A stretch of DNA of 64,000 bases, taken from Flavobacterium sp. 20NA77.7. Lineage in GTDB: Bacteria > Bacteroidota > Bacteroidia > Flavobacteriales > Flavobacteriaceae. The translations under genes and the position numbers were made by a program. The stretch spans positions 1,116,001 to 1,180,000 of the forward strand of contig NZ_CP133721.1 of NCBI RefSeq assembly GCF_031326205.1. The letters are read 5' to 3'. The notes under the pieces were generated by a model, which did not search any database, was not told the origin of the DNA, and worked only from the letters and a program-made list of their open reading frames with translations. Of the stretch, positions 16,886 to 26,114 are shown piece by piece. Every line of letters begins with the position of its first letter. The first letter of the stretch is position 1.

Positions 16886-17892
16886 TTTAAGGTTAGTTTA
16901 GTTACCTTGTTTTTTCCTGCTAAAAACAAGGTCTTAGAATCCTTGATGCGTAACGTATAATAATCGTTATCATCAAGGATTTTTTTCCATGTAACACCAA
17001 AATCTTTTGAAAAATACACCCCTGAAGTACCACACACAAATAACTCATTCCCTTTTTTTCTAGGGACAAATTGCACACATGATGCATATCCAAAAGCTTC
17101 CTTATTTGCAACTAACTTCCATGTTTTTCCACCATCAAAAGTAATAGCTTTATTTGCTTCATTATTTTGCTGGTCTTCATAGTTACCACCTACAAGCATG
17201 CCTACTTTAGAATCATAAAAATCCATGGAAAATGCGCCTGTCATTTGTTTTCCCTGTATTATTGGTGTGTCAAAAACGTTCCATGTTTTACCTTTATCAA
17301 TACTTTTAAAAAGTCTAGATTTTTTCCCGCCTGATACTATAAATATCGTATTATCAATTAATTTAACATTGGTATTACTTGCTGCAAATGCTGCTTCACC
17401 TTCCATAACTTCAGGCAATTGCTCACATGGAATTTTTTGCCACTCTGCCCCCCCATTTGTAGTGACTAAAACAGACAAACAAGTAGACGTAGGATCTCCT
17501 ATTGCAGCACCAAAACCTTTTGCATCAATATACATACTATCATAAAACACCTTTTCATTTTTTTCTGAATAATAGTTTTTTTGTACTCCTAAATTCGACA
17601 GGCCAACTATTTGTGCGGGATTGGCAACATTTAACACATAAAATGTAGTATTGTAAAATGAAGCACTTCTCAATTCAGCTTCTGTAAATTGATTTTTATA
17701 TATCGCTTTTTCATTTCTCTCAAAATTAATCCAACCCATTTTACCAGCACTCCCAGCAAACCATAAAGTATCATTTTGAACATGAATAGCTCGAATACTT
17801 GTCTTTTCCAAAACTACAGTTTGTGCGTTTTTAACCAGTTGTAAGGGTTTACATGAAATTACCACTAACAACAAAAAATAAATAATTTTCAT
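16882..17892 (-). CDS. YCF48/BNR-repeat lipoprotein (beta-propeller, oxidoreductase-like)
   Basis: This 336-aa protein begins with a lipoprotein signal (IIYFLLLVVISCKPLQ; lipobox Cys after VIS). The rest carries repeated Asp-box-like units (TTNGGAEWQKI, SIDKGKTWNVF, TFDGGKTWKLV, SKDFGVTWKKI), the pattern of BNR/YCF48 beta-propellers. Such proteins are often labelled oxidoreductase by homology transfer, but no cofactor motif is visible. It is probably surface- or periplasm-exposed and anchored in a membrane. It overlaps the convergent sensor gene by 4 bp. Confidence 0.8.
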   Translation of the reverse strand: MKIIYFLLLVVISCKPLQLVKNAQTVVLEKTSIRAIHVQNDTLWFAGSAGKMGWINFERNEKAIYKNQFTEAELRSASFYNTTFYVLNVANPAQIVGLSNLGVQKNYYSEKNEKVFYDSMYIDAKGFGAAIGDPTSTCLSVLVTTNGGAEWQKIPCEQLPEVMEGEAAFAASNTNVKLIDNTIFIVSGGKKSRLFKSIDKGKTWNVFDTPIIQGKQMTGAFSMDFYDSKVGMLVGGNYEDQQNNEANKAITFDGGKTWKLVANKEAFGYASCVQFVPRKKGNELFVCGTSGVYFSKDFGVTWKKILDDNDYYTLRIKDSKTLFLAGKNKVTKLTLN

Positions 17893-18112
17893 ATATGTAA
17901 AATTTTATTTGTAAAAGATCATATATGTTATCGCCTTTTTATTTATCTGTGTTTATCTCACAATTTTGTTGTTCTCCTTCGTGTTCGATGATTTTCAATT
18001 GCTTGCACAAACTTTTTATTAATGGCGATTTCATAAAATAATAAGTATAGTACGGCTAATATACAGAAAATTAAAATAACTCTTTATTCCATTATCTTAG
18101 ACTATATTTCAT
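17893..18112. other. Intergenic region without recognisable gene
   Basis: This AT-rich divergent region separates the BNR lipoprotein and the rRNA methylase. CATATATGT occurs twice (about 17890 and 17920) and ATCGCC/GGCGAT form a widely spaced short inverted pair. I see no tRNA, terminator or plausible ORF. Confidence 0.4.
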
Positions 18113-18120
18113 TATCTTTG
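18113..18120 (+). promoter_or_regulatory. Promoter -7 element TATCTTTG that decides the methylase start
   Basis: This is a perfect TAnnTTTG match. Transcription would start about 7 bp beyond it, downstream of the in-frame TTG at 18118, so translation should begin at the ATG at 18142. Confidence 0.55.
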
Positions 18121-18141
18121 CCAGCATTTTTTATTATACTC

Positions 18142-19356
18142 ATGAGATTTCACAGAAACATAAGTTTTGCGGTTATTGACGCATTATTAGCTATTTTTAA
18201 CGAAAAAGAATATGCTGACAAAGTAGTCGCAAGGGCATTAAAATTAGATAAACGCTGGGGAAGCAACGATAGAAAATTTGTTGCAGAAACTATTTATGAT
18301 ATTGTTAGATGGAAGCGTTTATATGCTGAAATTGCCGAAGCTAAAGAACCTTTTACTAGAGATTATGTATGGCGTTTGTTTGCTATTTGGGCGGTTTTAA
18401 GAGGACATACACTCCCCGACTGGAAATATTTTGAACAAACTCCTGTAAGAAGAATTAAAGGAAAATTTGATGAATTATCAAAAAATAGAAGTGTTAGAGA
18501 ATCTATTCCAGATTGGATGGATGAAATTTGCAGTAAAGAATTAGGGGATGACATTTGGGAAAAAGAAATTAAAGCCCAGAACGAACAAGCTCGAGTTATT
18601 TTACGTGTAAATACATTAAAAACAACACCACAAAAATTACAAGAGCTTCTTAATACGTTAGATATTGAAACCGAAACCTTGAAAGAATATCCAGATGCAC
18701 TAATTTTAAAAGAACGTGCAAATGTTTTCATGACAGATGCCTTTAAAAATGGTTTATTTGAAGTACAAGATGCCTCGTCACAATTAGTGGCTCGATTTTT
18801 AGATATTCAACCAGGAATGCGTGTTGTTGATGCATGTGCGGGCGCAGGAGGTAAAACTTTACATATTGCAAGTTTACTTGAAAATAAAGGCCAAATTATT
18901 GCCATGGACTTATATGAAAGTAAATTAAAACAATTGAAATTACGCGCCAAAAGAAATGGAGTACACAATATTGATTGTAGGGTAATAGAAAGCACTAAAA
19001 CAATTAAAAAACTTCACGAAAAAGCAGATAGAGTTCTTATTGATGCACCTTGTAGCGGATTGGGTGTATTAAAAAGAAACCCTGATAGCAAATGGAAATT
19101 ACAACCTGAATTTATTGAAAATATAAAAAAAACACAACAAGAAGTTCTTGAAAATTATTCTAAAATAGTAAAACCAGGAGGTAAACTTGTCTATGCCACT
19201 TGTAGTATTCTACCTTCTGAAAATCAAGAGCAAGTAGAAAAATTTTTAACAACAGAAATGGGAAAAAAATTTATATTTGTTGAAGACAAAAAGGTCTTAG
19301 CTCATGAATCAGGATTTGATGGATTCTATATGGCTTTATTAGAACGAAAAAAATAA
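18142..19356 (+). CDS. RsmB/NOP-family rRNA (cytosine-C5) methyltransferase
   Basis: This is a 404-aa protein from the ATG at 18142 (MRFHRNISFAVID). An N-terminal NusB-like helical part precedes the SAM-binding domain: VVDACAGAGGKTLHIASLL (motif I), IIAMDLYESKLKQLK (II), VLIDAPCSGLGVLKRNPDSKW (motif IV with catalytic-cycle Cys) and LVYATCSILPSENQEQVEKF (motif VI with the nucleophilic Cys). RsmB methylates C967 of 16S rRNA in E. coli; other NOP/Sun paralogues modify other sites, so the exact base is inferred. The T9SS endonuclease follows at 12 bp. Confidence 0.88.
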   Translation: MRFHRNISFAVIDALLAIFNEKEYADKVVARALKLDKRWGSNDRKFVAETIYDIVRWKRLYAEIAEAKEPFTRDYVWRLFAIWAVLRGHTLPDWKYFEQTPVRRIKGKFDELSKNRSVRESIPDWMDEICSKELGDDIWEKEIKAQNEQARVILRVNTLKTTPQKLQELLNTLDIETETLKEYPDALILKERANVFMTDAFKNGLFEVQDASSQLVARFLDIQPGMRVVDACAGAGGKTLHIASLLENKGQIIAMDLYESKLKQLKLRAKRNGVHNIDCRVIESTKTIKKLHEKADRVLIDAPCSGLGVLKRNPDSKWKLQPEFIENIKKTQQEVLENYSKIVKPGGKLVYATCSILPSENQEQVEKFLTTEMGKKFIFVEDKKVLAHESGFDGFYMALLERKK

Positions 19357-19368
19357 TTAGTTTATACA

Positions 19369-20478
19369 ATGAAAAAAATTACTTTTACAATTATTGCTTT
19401 GCATTTAACTTTACTTGTTTTAGGTCAAAGTGGTGCACCCGCAAATCCTTATTATAATGGATTTAACTGGACACTTACGGGTACGGCTTTAAAAAATGCA
19501 TTAGCCAATAAAATAACTACTACACATACAAAATTTTTAACTTATTCTGAAGATTGGAATGCCTCACAAGCTACGGACTTGAACCCAACCAATTCTAATA
19601 ATGTGTTATTAGTATATGGATTTAGTGCTAATACTTGTCCAACTTCTACTTCAGACGACAACGATCACAGAGAAAGAAATTTAAACAGTAATGGCGGGGC
19701 TAATAGTTGTGAATGGAACAGAGAACACGTATATGCAAAATCATTAGGTACACCTGTTTTAGTTGATGGAGCCTTAACTTCCGCAGATAGTGATGCTGGA
19801 GAAGACGCACATCATATTCGTTCTGCAGATGTAGATAGAAATGCCAACAGAGGAAATTCAAAATTTGCTGCAGGAACTGGTAATTCAGGAAATGTAACAG
19901 GTGGTTGGTATCCTGGTGATGAATGGAAAGGTGATGTAGCCAGAATGATGATGTATATGTACCTAAGATATGGTTCGCAGTGTTTACCCATCAATGTAGG
20001 AACAGGTGCTACTGTAGCTAGTGACAGCAATATGCTTCAACTTTTTCTTCAATGGAATGCAGATGATCCTGTTTCGCAATATGAAGACAACAGAAATACC
20101 TATCATGGAAATTCAAGTAATGCTTATGCACAAGGCAACAGAAATCCTTTTATAGATAATCCATATTTAGCTACTTTAATTTGGGGAGGACCTATTGCAC
20201 AAGATAGATGGAACTTCTTATCTGCGCAAAACTATTTAAATTCTGAAATGGTAGCCATTTATCCAAACCCAACTAATAATGGAATAGTTTCGATAGAAAC
20301 AACAGAAGCTATATTAAATGTAAGGATAATGACCATACATGGACAAGTAATTAGAGAAATTGAAAAACCATTATTTATAGAAAATATTTTTGAAATCACT
20401 AATTTGACCCAAGGTTTTTATCTTATTGAATTAAGAAATAATAAAGGTACATTAACAAAAAAAATAGTTGTTAATTAA
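19369..20478 (+). CDS. Secreted endonuclease I family nuclease with T9SS type A sorting domain
   Basis: This 369-aa protein has a signal peptide (ITFTIIALHLTLLVLGQ), then an EndA/NucM-type domain with CEWNREHVYAKSLG, the catalytic metal/His segment EDAHHIRSADVDRNANRGNS and the GDVARMMMYMYLRYG helix. The C-terminal about 75 residues (AIYPNPTNNGIVSIET ... TQGFYLIELRNN ... KKIVVN) form a type IX sorting domain, so the protein should cross the outer membrane by T9SS. The family degrades DNA extracellularly for nutrient scavenging or biofilm turnover. A larger paralogue with a similar catalytic core is at 43433-45424. A terminator follows. Confidence 0.93.
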   Translation: MKKITFTIIALHLTLLVLGQSGAPANPYYNGFNWTLTGTALKNALANKITTTHTKFLTYSEDWNASQATDLNPTNSNNVLLVYGFSANTCPTSTSDDNDHRERNLNSNGGANSCEWNREHVYAKSLGTPVLVDGALTSADSDAGEDAHHIRSADVDRNANRGNSKFAAGTGNSGNVTGGWYPGDEWKGDVARMMMYMYLRYGSQCLPINVGTGATVASDSNMLQLFLQWNADDPVSQYEDNRNTYHGNSSNAYAQGNRNPFIDNPYLATLIWGGPIAQDRWNFLSAQNYLNSEMVAIYPNPTNNGIVSIETTEAILNVRIMTIHGQVIREIEKPLFIENIFEITNLTQGFYLIELRNNKGTLTKKIVVN

Positions 20479-20496
20479 TTACACATTATATAAAAT

Positions 20497-20532
20497 AAAA
20501 AAAGCGACCAATTAAAATTGGTCGCTTTTTTT
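20497..20532. terminator. Bidirectional intrinsic terminator between endonuclease and rho
   Basis: Perfect inverted repeat AAGCGACCAATT / AATTGGTCGCTT with a short AA loop, an A-run before and a T-run after, so it can stop both convergent genes. Confidence 0.9.
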
Positions 20533-20551
20533 GTGCATATTATAATTCGGT

Positions 20552-22165
20552 TTAATCATTCATCGAAATCAAAAACTCTTCGTTATTTCGTGTACCTTTA
20601 ATTCTAGACTCAATGAATTCCATCGATTCAACAGGGTTCATATCTGCTAAATATTTTCTTAAAATCCACATGCGTTGAATTGTTTTTTCATCTAGTAATA
20701 AATCATCTCTTCTTGTGCTTGATGATACTAAATCAATAGCTGGGAAGATTCGTTTATTTGCAATTCTTCTATCTAATTGTAATTCCATGTTACCTGTACC
20801 TTTGAATTCTTCAAAGATAACTTCATCCATTTTAGAACCTGTTTCTGTTAATGCAGTTGCAATAATACTCAACGAACCACCATTTTCAATATTTCGAGCC
20901 GCACCAAAGAAACGTTTTGGTTTTTGTAATGCATTCGCATCAACACCGCCGCTTAACACCTTACCTGATGCTGGTTGCACTGTATTATAAGCTCTTGCTA
21001 AACGAGTTATTGAATCTAATAAAATAACCACATCATGTCCGCATTCAACTAAACGTTTTGCTTTTTCTAATACAATATTTGCTACTTTAACATGTCGTTC
21101 TGCGGGTTCATCAAAAGTAGATGCGATTACTTCTGCTCGAACTGAACGTTGCATATCGGTTACCTCTTCTGGTCGCTCATCAATAAGCAAAACAATCATA
21201 TATACTTCAGGATGGTTTGCAGCTATAGAATTTGCAATATCTTTAAGCAACATCGTTTTACCCGTCTTTGGTTGTGCAACAATCATAGCGCGTTGACCTT
21301 TACCAATAGGTGCAAATAAATCAATTATGCGGGTTGAGATAGCTTTACTCCTATCGGCCAAATTTAATTTTTCATCTGGAAATAAAGGTGTTAAATGTTC
21401 AAAAGCAATTCTGTCACGAACAACTTGAGGATCATGACCATTAATTTTTAAAACTTTTACCAAAGGAAAGAATTTTTCCCCCTCTTTTGGAGGACGCACA
21501 ACTCCTTTAACCGTATCACCTGTTTTTAAACCAAATAATCTAATTTGTGATTGTGATAAATAAATATCATCCGGAGAAGCTAAATAATTATAATCTGAAG
21601 AACGAAGGAAGCCATATCCGTCTGGCATCATTTCTAAAACACCTTCACTTTCAATAATTCCATCAAACTCAAAGTCATTATCTCTATAATTAGGTTTTTG
21701 ATTTGGATTATTCTTTTTAAAATTAGGGTTCTTTTTAAAATTACCCCCATTTCGTTCTTGTGGTTCTCCCTCTTCTGACTTTGAAATTTGGCTGTCATCA
21801 CCTATTTTATTGGAAATTACACCTGTGTTTTGAGGTTTACTGTCTTCTTTAAAAACAATTTCTTCCTGAGCTGCTTTTTGAATCACTTCAGATTTTTTAA
21901 TGCGCTTTCTAGGCTCATTGGCTACTTTTTTCTCTGAAGAGTGATCTGTTTGCGTTTCTTCTTGTATGTTTTTTTTAGGCGTTATCTTTTCAGAACTATT
22001 CACCTTTTTAGGTTTTTCAACTACTTCAGCTGCATTTTGAACTTCTAAAATTTGTTGAATTAACGCTTCTTTTTTTAAGGTTTTGAATTTTTGAATGTTT
22101 GCAACTTTGGCTATTTCTTGCAAATCAGAGAGTTTCATCTCTTTTAACGTGTTATTATCAAACAT
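20552..22165 (-). CDS. rho: Transcription termination factor Rho with long disordered N-terminal insert
   Basis: This is a 537-aa Rho, much longer than the 419 aa of E. coli. Residues about 6-42 are the Rho_N helical domain ([20 protein letters not shown]). About 45-163 are low-complexity, rich in Lys, Glu, Ser and Asn ([20 protein letters not shown]). About 165-240 are the RNA-binding cold-shock-like domain ([20 protein letters not shown]). The ATPase follows with P-loop VAQPKTGKT near 297-304 and [20 protein letters not shown]. Such inserts are common in Bacteroidota Rho and probably add RNA contacts or phase behaviour. Monocistronic, with a terminator shared with the endonuclease. Confidence 0.97.
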   Translation of the reverse strand: MFDNNTLKEMKLSDLQEIAKVANIQKFKTLKKEALIQQILEVQNAAEVVEKPKKVNSSEKITPKKNIQEETQTDHSSEKKVANEPRKRIKKSEVIQKAAQEEIVFKEDSKPQNTGVISNKIGDDSQISKSEEGEPQERNGGNFKKNPNFKKNNPNQKPNYRDNDFEFDGIIESEGVLEMMPDGYGFLRSSDYNYLASPDDIYLSQSQIRLFGLKTGDTVKGVVRPPKEGEKFFPLVKVLKINGHDPQVVRDRIAFEHLTPLFPDEKLNLADRSKAISTRIIDLFAPIGKGQRAMIVAQPKTGKTMLLKDIANSIAANHPEVYMIVLLIDERPEEVTDMQRSVRAEVIASTFDEPAERHVKVANIVLEKAKRLVECGHDVVILLDSITRLARAYNTVQPASGKVLSGGVDANALQKPKRFFGAARNIENGGSLSIIATALTETGSKMDEVIFEEFKGTGNMELQLDRRIANKRIFPAIDLVSSSTRRDDLLLDEKTIQRMWILRKYLADMNPVESMEFIESRIKGTRNNEEFLISMND

Positions 22166-22322
22166 GAATTTGGTGTTGAGATTTTTTAATCTTTACTTTT
22201 ATTAAAAATTGTGTGAGATTTTTTTGATTTTAAAGTGTCGTAGAATGAAGTACTTACGATTTTCTGATGCAATAATACAAATATTTTAGCATAAAACAAT
22301 AGTTTTTTAAAAAAAGAAGCGT

Positions 22323-22330
22323 TATTTTTG
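22323..22330 (+). promoter_or_regulatory. Promoter -7 element TATTTTTG for the DUF4293 gene
   Basis: Perfect TAnnTTTG match 18 bp before the ATG at 22349, in the divergent region with rho. Confidence 0.45.
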
Positions 22331-22348
22331 TTCCTATAATTAAAATAT

Positions 22349-22759
22349 ATGTTACAACGCATTCAATCGGTATATTTATTCATTAGCTTAATCGTAGCAA
22401 GTGTATTACCCTTGTTTTTTAATTTATGGATAACAACAACTAAGAAAGCCGTTTTTGCTTTTGATAATTTAGTATATACTAGCCTTTTTGGAACTAGTGC
22501 TTTATTAGCTTTAATTAGTATTTTTAGTTATAAAAACAGACAAAATCAATTTGTTATAAACAGATTGAACATGATATTAAACTTTATTTTAATAGGATTG
22601 TTAGTATATCATTCACTAACTTTATCCGGAGAGGCAACAGTCTCGGAGAAGGGTATTGGGATGTTTCTTCCAATTTTTTCTATCGTTTTTCTAGCATTGG
22701 CAAACAAGGCTATTAAAAAGGACGAAGATCTCGTAAAATCTGTGGATAGAATACGATAA
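22349..22759 (+). CDS. DUF4293 integral membrane protein
   Basis: This is a 136-aa protein with four hydrophobic segments (IQSVYLFISLIVASVLPLFF; LVYTSLFGTSALLALISIFS; MILNFILIGLLVYHSLTL; GMFLPIFSIVFLALANKAI). Starting with MLQRIQSVYL is typical of DUF4293 proteins, a Bacteroidota-specific inner-membrane family located beside rho in many flavobacteria, as here. Function unknown. A strong terminator follows. Confidence 0.85.
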   Translation: MLQRIQSVYLFISLIVASVLPLFFNLWITTTKKAVFAFDNLVYTSLFGTSALLALISIFSYKNRQNQFVINRLNMILNFILIGLLVYHSLTLSGEATVSEKGIGMFLPIFSIVFLALANKAIKKDEDLVKSVDRIR

Positions 22760-22793
22760 ACCTATCATCTTAGTTTATTTAGTGCGTAATGAA

Positions 22794-22821
22794 AATCCGA
22801 ACCTAGGTTCGGATTTTTTTT
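22794..22821. terminator. Intrinsic terminator after DUF4293 gene
   Basis: Perfect palindrome AATCCGAAC-CTAG-GTTCGGATT followed by a run of eight T. It lies between convergent genes; the minus side has only a short run of T. Confidence 0.9.
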
Positions 22822-22839
22822 ATTAACTCTTTAGCATAA

Positions 22840-23334
22840 TTACCTCTTCCCTATTTCAACAACTTCTAAATTTTGAATTTTTTTCCCATCAATTTCAAAA
22901 CGCAACATGGTTCGTATTTGATGAAAACCATGAATTCCAGCAGCACCAGGATTCATATGTAATAAATTTAATTTTTTATCAAATTGTACTTTTAAAATAT
23001 GAGAATGTCCACAAATAAATAGTTTAGGCGGATTTTTAGTGATTTCAGTTTGGACTGCAGCACTATATTTTCCTGGGTAACCACCTATATGAGTAATCCA
23101 CACCTCTACTCCTTCACAAAAAAATCGATTGTGCAATGGAAATTCTAAACGCGCTTCATGATTATCAATATTCCCATAAACGGCTCGTAAAGTTTTATAT
23201 TTTTTAATAGTATCAGTTACAATTAAATCGCCAATATCTCCGGCATGCCATACTTCATCAGCTAATTTTACATATTTTAAAATCGTATCGTCAATATGAC
23301 TGTGTGTATCTGACAGAAGCAATATTTTTTTCAT
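22840..23334 (-). CDS. YfcE/MJ0936-type metallophosphoesterase
   Basis: This 164-aa calcineurin-like phosphoesterase carries all metal motifs: LLSDTHSHIDD (DxH), VWHAGDIGD (GD), AVYGNIDNHE (GNxDxH-like) and the C-terminal LFICGHSHILKVQ (GHxH). Family members hydrolyse phosphodiesters in vitro, but the natural substrate is unknown. It is divergent from truA across a region with an imperfect inverted repeat. Confidence 0.9.
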   Translation of the reverse strand: MKKILLLSDTHSHIDDTILKYVKLADEVWHAGDIGDLIVTDTIKKYKTLRAVYGNIDNHEARLEFPLHNRFFCEGVEVWITHIGGYPGKYSAAVQTEITKNPPKLFICGHSHILKVQFDKKLNLLHMNPGAAGIHGFHQIRTMLRFEIDGKKIQNLEVVEIGKR

Positions 23335-23341
23335 ATAATAA

Positions 23342-23478
23342 GAGTTTCTAAGTTACAGAGTAACTAAGCTGCAAAGTTGACAAAAAAATATAGTATATTG
23401 TTTATTTTTAAGAAAACATTGAATATAATAATTCAAATTCTTAGTAACTTTGCAACTCAGAAATTTAGAAACTTAACT
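23342..23478. repeat. Imperfect long inverted repeat in the yfcE-like/truA divergent promoter region
   Basis: The left arm (about 23344-23379, TTTCTAAGTTAC ... GCTGCAAAGTTG) is roughly the reverse complement of the right arm (about 23441-23475, AGTAACTTTGCAACTC ... TTTAGAAACTTA). Each arm holds a -7-like element near its inner end: TAACTTTG at 23445-23452 on plus and CAACTTTG at 23372-23379 on minus. Confidence 0.55.
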
Positions 23479-23482
23479 ATAC

Positions 23483-24223
23483 TTGAGATATTTCATTGAA
23501 TTTGCCTATAACGGAAAAAATTATTTTGGTTTTCAAATACAACCAGATGCTATATCTGTACAAGAAATTCTCAACACAGCTTTACATACATTACTTCGAG
23601 AATCTATAGAAATTGTTGGTGCGGGAAGAACCGACAGCGGCGTACATGCCACACAAATGTTTGCTCATTTTGACAGTTCAATTATTCCCGATAAAAAACA
23701 ATTTATTCACCGCTTAAATTCATTTTTACCAAAAGACATTGTCATTTATAATATGCATGAAGTTTCAACTACAGCACATGCTCGTTTTGATGCTACATCT
23801 AGAACATACGAATACCATATTCACACCTATAAAAATCCTTTTATGCATGAAGGAAGTTGGTATGTACATCAGCCACTAAACATACAATTAATGAATGAAG
23901 CGGCTAAAATTTTACTTGAATATGAAGATTTTGAATGTTTTTCAAAAGTACATACCGATGTCAAAACATTTATATGTAAAATTACAGAAGCGTATTGGAC
24001 ACAAGAAGATACAAAACTAAAATTTACCATTACAGCAGATCGTTTTTTAAGAAATATGGTTCGGGCTATAGTAGGAACCTTGATTAATATTGGTTTAGAA
24101 AAAATAACACTAACTGATTTTAGAAAAATAATTGAAAGTAAAAACAGAAGTCAAGCTGGGTTTTCAGTTCCTGCTCACGGATTATATTTAGTACGCGTTA
24201 ACTATCCATATATTAATAACTAA
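23483..24223 (+). CDS. truA: tRNA pseudouridine(38-40) synthase TruA
   Basis: This is a 246-aa protein of normal TruA length. The catalytic aspartate is D51 in VGAGRTDSGVHATQMFAHF; other family segments are ARFDATSRTYEYHIH and ITADRFLRNMVRAIVGTLI. It isomerises uridines 38-40 in the anticodon arm of several tRNAs. The start is TTG at 23483 (MRYFIEFAYNGKNYFGFQ): no ATG lies between the promoter and the conserved N-terminal strand. The ABC exporter follows at 4 bp, so they are co-transcribed. Confidence 0.95.
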   Translation: MRYFIEFAYNGKNYFGFQIQPDAISVQEILNTALHTLLRESIEIVGAGRTDSGVHATQMFAHFDSSIIPDKKQFIHRLNSFLPKDIVIYNMHEVSTTAHARFDATSRTYEYHIHTYKNPFMHEGSWYVHQPLNIQLMNEAAKILLEYEDFECFSKVHTDVKTFICKITEAYWTQEDTKLKFTITADRFLRNMVRAIVGTLINIGLEKITLTDFRKIIESKNRSQAGFSVPAHGLYLVRVNYPYINN

Positions 24224-24227
24224 AAAG

Positions 24228-26039
24228 TTGAAGAAAACATCCTCATTTAATAAAGTATTACAGTATGCTACACCCTACACTAGCAAATTATTTTTTGTTG
24301 GATTTTGGGCTTTATTCTTAGCAATAGTTGCGGCATTACGGCCACTTTTATTAAATTTAACCATAGACAATTATTTCATTTCTGCCAAAAAAGAAACAAA
24401 TAGTATTCAACAACAATTTGAATCTTTTATGCACTACTTTTTTGAAGGAAATACTTCGAAAGAAAATTTAGAATTATTGGTAGTAATCATGTTTGTAATT
24501 TTACTGCTCGAAGTAATTGCACAATTTTATTTTGTTTATATGGCGAGTTGGCTTGGACAAGATATAGTGAAAGACATTCGTGAAAAACTTTTTACGCATT
24601 TATCGCGCTTCAAAATGAAATATTTTGACAATGAACCTGTTGGAAAACTCATTACACGTTGTGTTTCTGATATGGAAAACATTGCTAGTATTTTTAGTCA
24701 AGGGCTGTTCATGATTGTTAGCGATGTTTTAAAAATGCTAATTGTTCTAGGTTTTATGCTCATTATTAATTGGAAAATTACATGCATTGTTCTGCTTATT
24801 ATGCCCGTTATTTTACTAGCAACAAATATATTTAACAGAAAAATGAAAGTTGCTTTTAACGAAGTAAGAAATGAAGTTGCTAATCTTAATACTTTCATAC
24901 AAGAGCGATTAACAGGTATGAAAATTGTTCAATTGTTTAACAGAGAAAAAATTGAATTAGAAAAGTTCAAAGAAATTAATGAAAAACACAATAAAGCGTG
25001 GTTAAAAAATATTTTATACAATAGTATCTTCTTCCCTATTGCAGATATCATTTCCAGTATTACCTTAGGATTAGTAGTTTATTTTGGCGCCTTGTTTATT
25101 TTAAATGGTGATACACAAACAAGTGTAGGGCAATTAATTTCATTTAACATGTACATTGCGATGTTATACAATCCGTTGCGTCAAATTGCAGACAAATTTA
25201 ATGTCATGCAAATGGGAATTGTAGCCGCAGACAGAGTATTTGAAGTTATGGAAACCAATGTAGAAGTTCAAGATTTTGGCACCATACAAGCAAAAAAATT
25301 AAAAGGGAACATTCAGCTAGAAAATGTGCATTTTAGTTACATTGCAGGGGAAGAAATAGTAAAAGGAATTTCACTTCAAGTGGAACATGGTAAAACGGTT
25401 GCAATTGTAGGAGCAACTGGAGCAGGAAAATCAACAATTATTAATTTAATTAATCGTTTTTATGAAATTGATAGTGGCACTATAAGTATAGATGAAATTC
25501 CTGTACATAACTACACTTTATCTTCTTTACGAAAAGAAATAGCAATTGTATTGCAAGACGTTTTTCTCTTTGCAGACACTATTTTAAATAATATTACACT
25601 TTTTGATTCTTCTATATCAGAAGAAAAAGTACAAGACGCAGCAAAAAAAATTGGCATTCATGATTTTATTATGAGCTTACCCAATGGCTATCATTATGAT
25701 GTAAAAGAACGAGGGGTAATGCTTTCCTCTGGACAACGTCAATTAATTGCTTTTTTACGCGCTTACATAAGCAATCCGAGTATTTTAATTTTAGACGAAG
25801 CCACTTCATCTATTGACAGCCATGCAGAAGAATTATTACAGAAAGCTACACAAACGCTAACAAAAGATAGAACATCAATAATTATTGCACACCGCTTAAC
25901 AACCATCATCAATGCGGATAAAATTATTGTAATGGATAAAGGGAAAATTGTAGAACAAGGCACACATGATGATTTGCTACAAATTTCGAATGGTTTTTAT
26001 AAAAAATTATATGATTCACAATTTGTTACCGAAATTTAA
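24228..26039 (+). CDS. MsbA/MDR-like ABC exporter (fused permease and ATPase)
   Basis: This 603-aa half-transporter has six membrane helices in the first about 330 residues. The ATPase carries Walker A IVGATGAGKSTIINL, Q-loop AIVLQDVFLFADT, signature LSSGQRQLIAF, Walker B ILILDEATSSID and H-loop IIAHRLTT. The family forms homo- or heterodimers exporting lipids or drugs; the substrate is unknown. The start codon is TTG at 24228, 4 bp after the truA stop. An insertion between the first helices (KKETNSIQQQFESFMHYFFE) is periplasmic by position. Confidence 0.92.
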   Translation: MKKTSSFNKVLQYATPYTSKLFFVGFWALFLAIVAALRPLLLNLTIDNYFISAKKETNSIQQQFESFMHYFFEGNTSKENLELLVVIMFVILLLEVIAQFYFVYMASWLGQDIVKDIREKLFTHLSRFKMKYFDNEPVGKLITRCVSDMENIASIFSQGLFMIVSDVLKMLIVLGFMLIINWKITCIVLLIMPVILLATNIFNRKMKVAFNEVRNEVANLNTFIQERLTGMKIVQLFNREKIELEKFKEINEKHNKAWLKNILYNSIFFPIADIISSITLGLVVYFGALFILNGDTQTSVGQLISFNMYIAMLYNPLRQIADKFNVMQMGIVAADRVFEVMETNVEVQDFGTIQAKKLKGNIQLENVHFSYIAGEEIVKGISLQVEHGKTVAIVGATGAGKSTIINLINRFYEIDSGTISIDEIPVHNYTLSSLRKEIAIVLQDVFLFADTILNNITLFDSSISEEKVQDAAKKIGIHDFIMSLPNGYHYDVKERGVMLSSGQRQLIAFLRAYISNPSILILDEATSSIDSHAEELLQKATQTLTKDRTSIIIAHRLTTIINADKIIVMDKGKIVEQGTHDDLLQISNGFYKKLYDSQFVTEI

Positions 26040-26114
26040 CATTGTGTTCTATTATAAAAATAAAAATTAGTAATTTCGCATCACATAACAATCAACGTAG
26101 AAAAATAGAACAAA

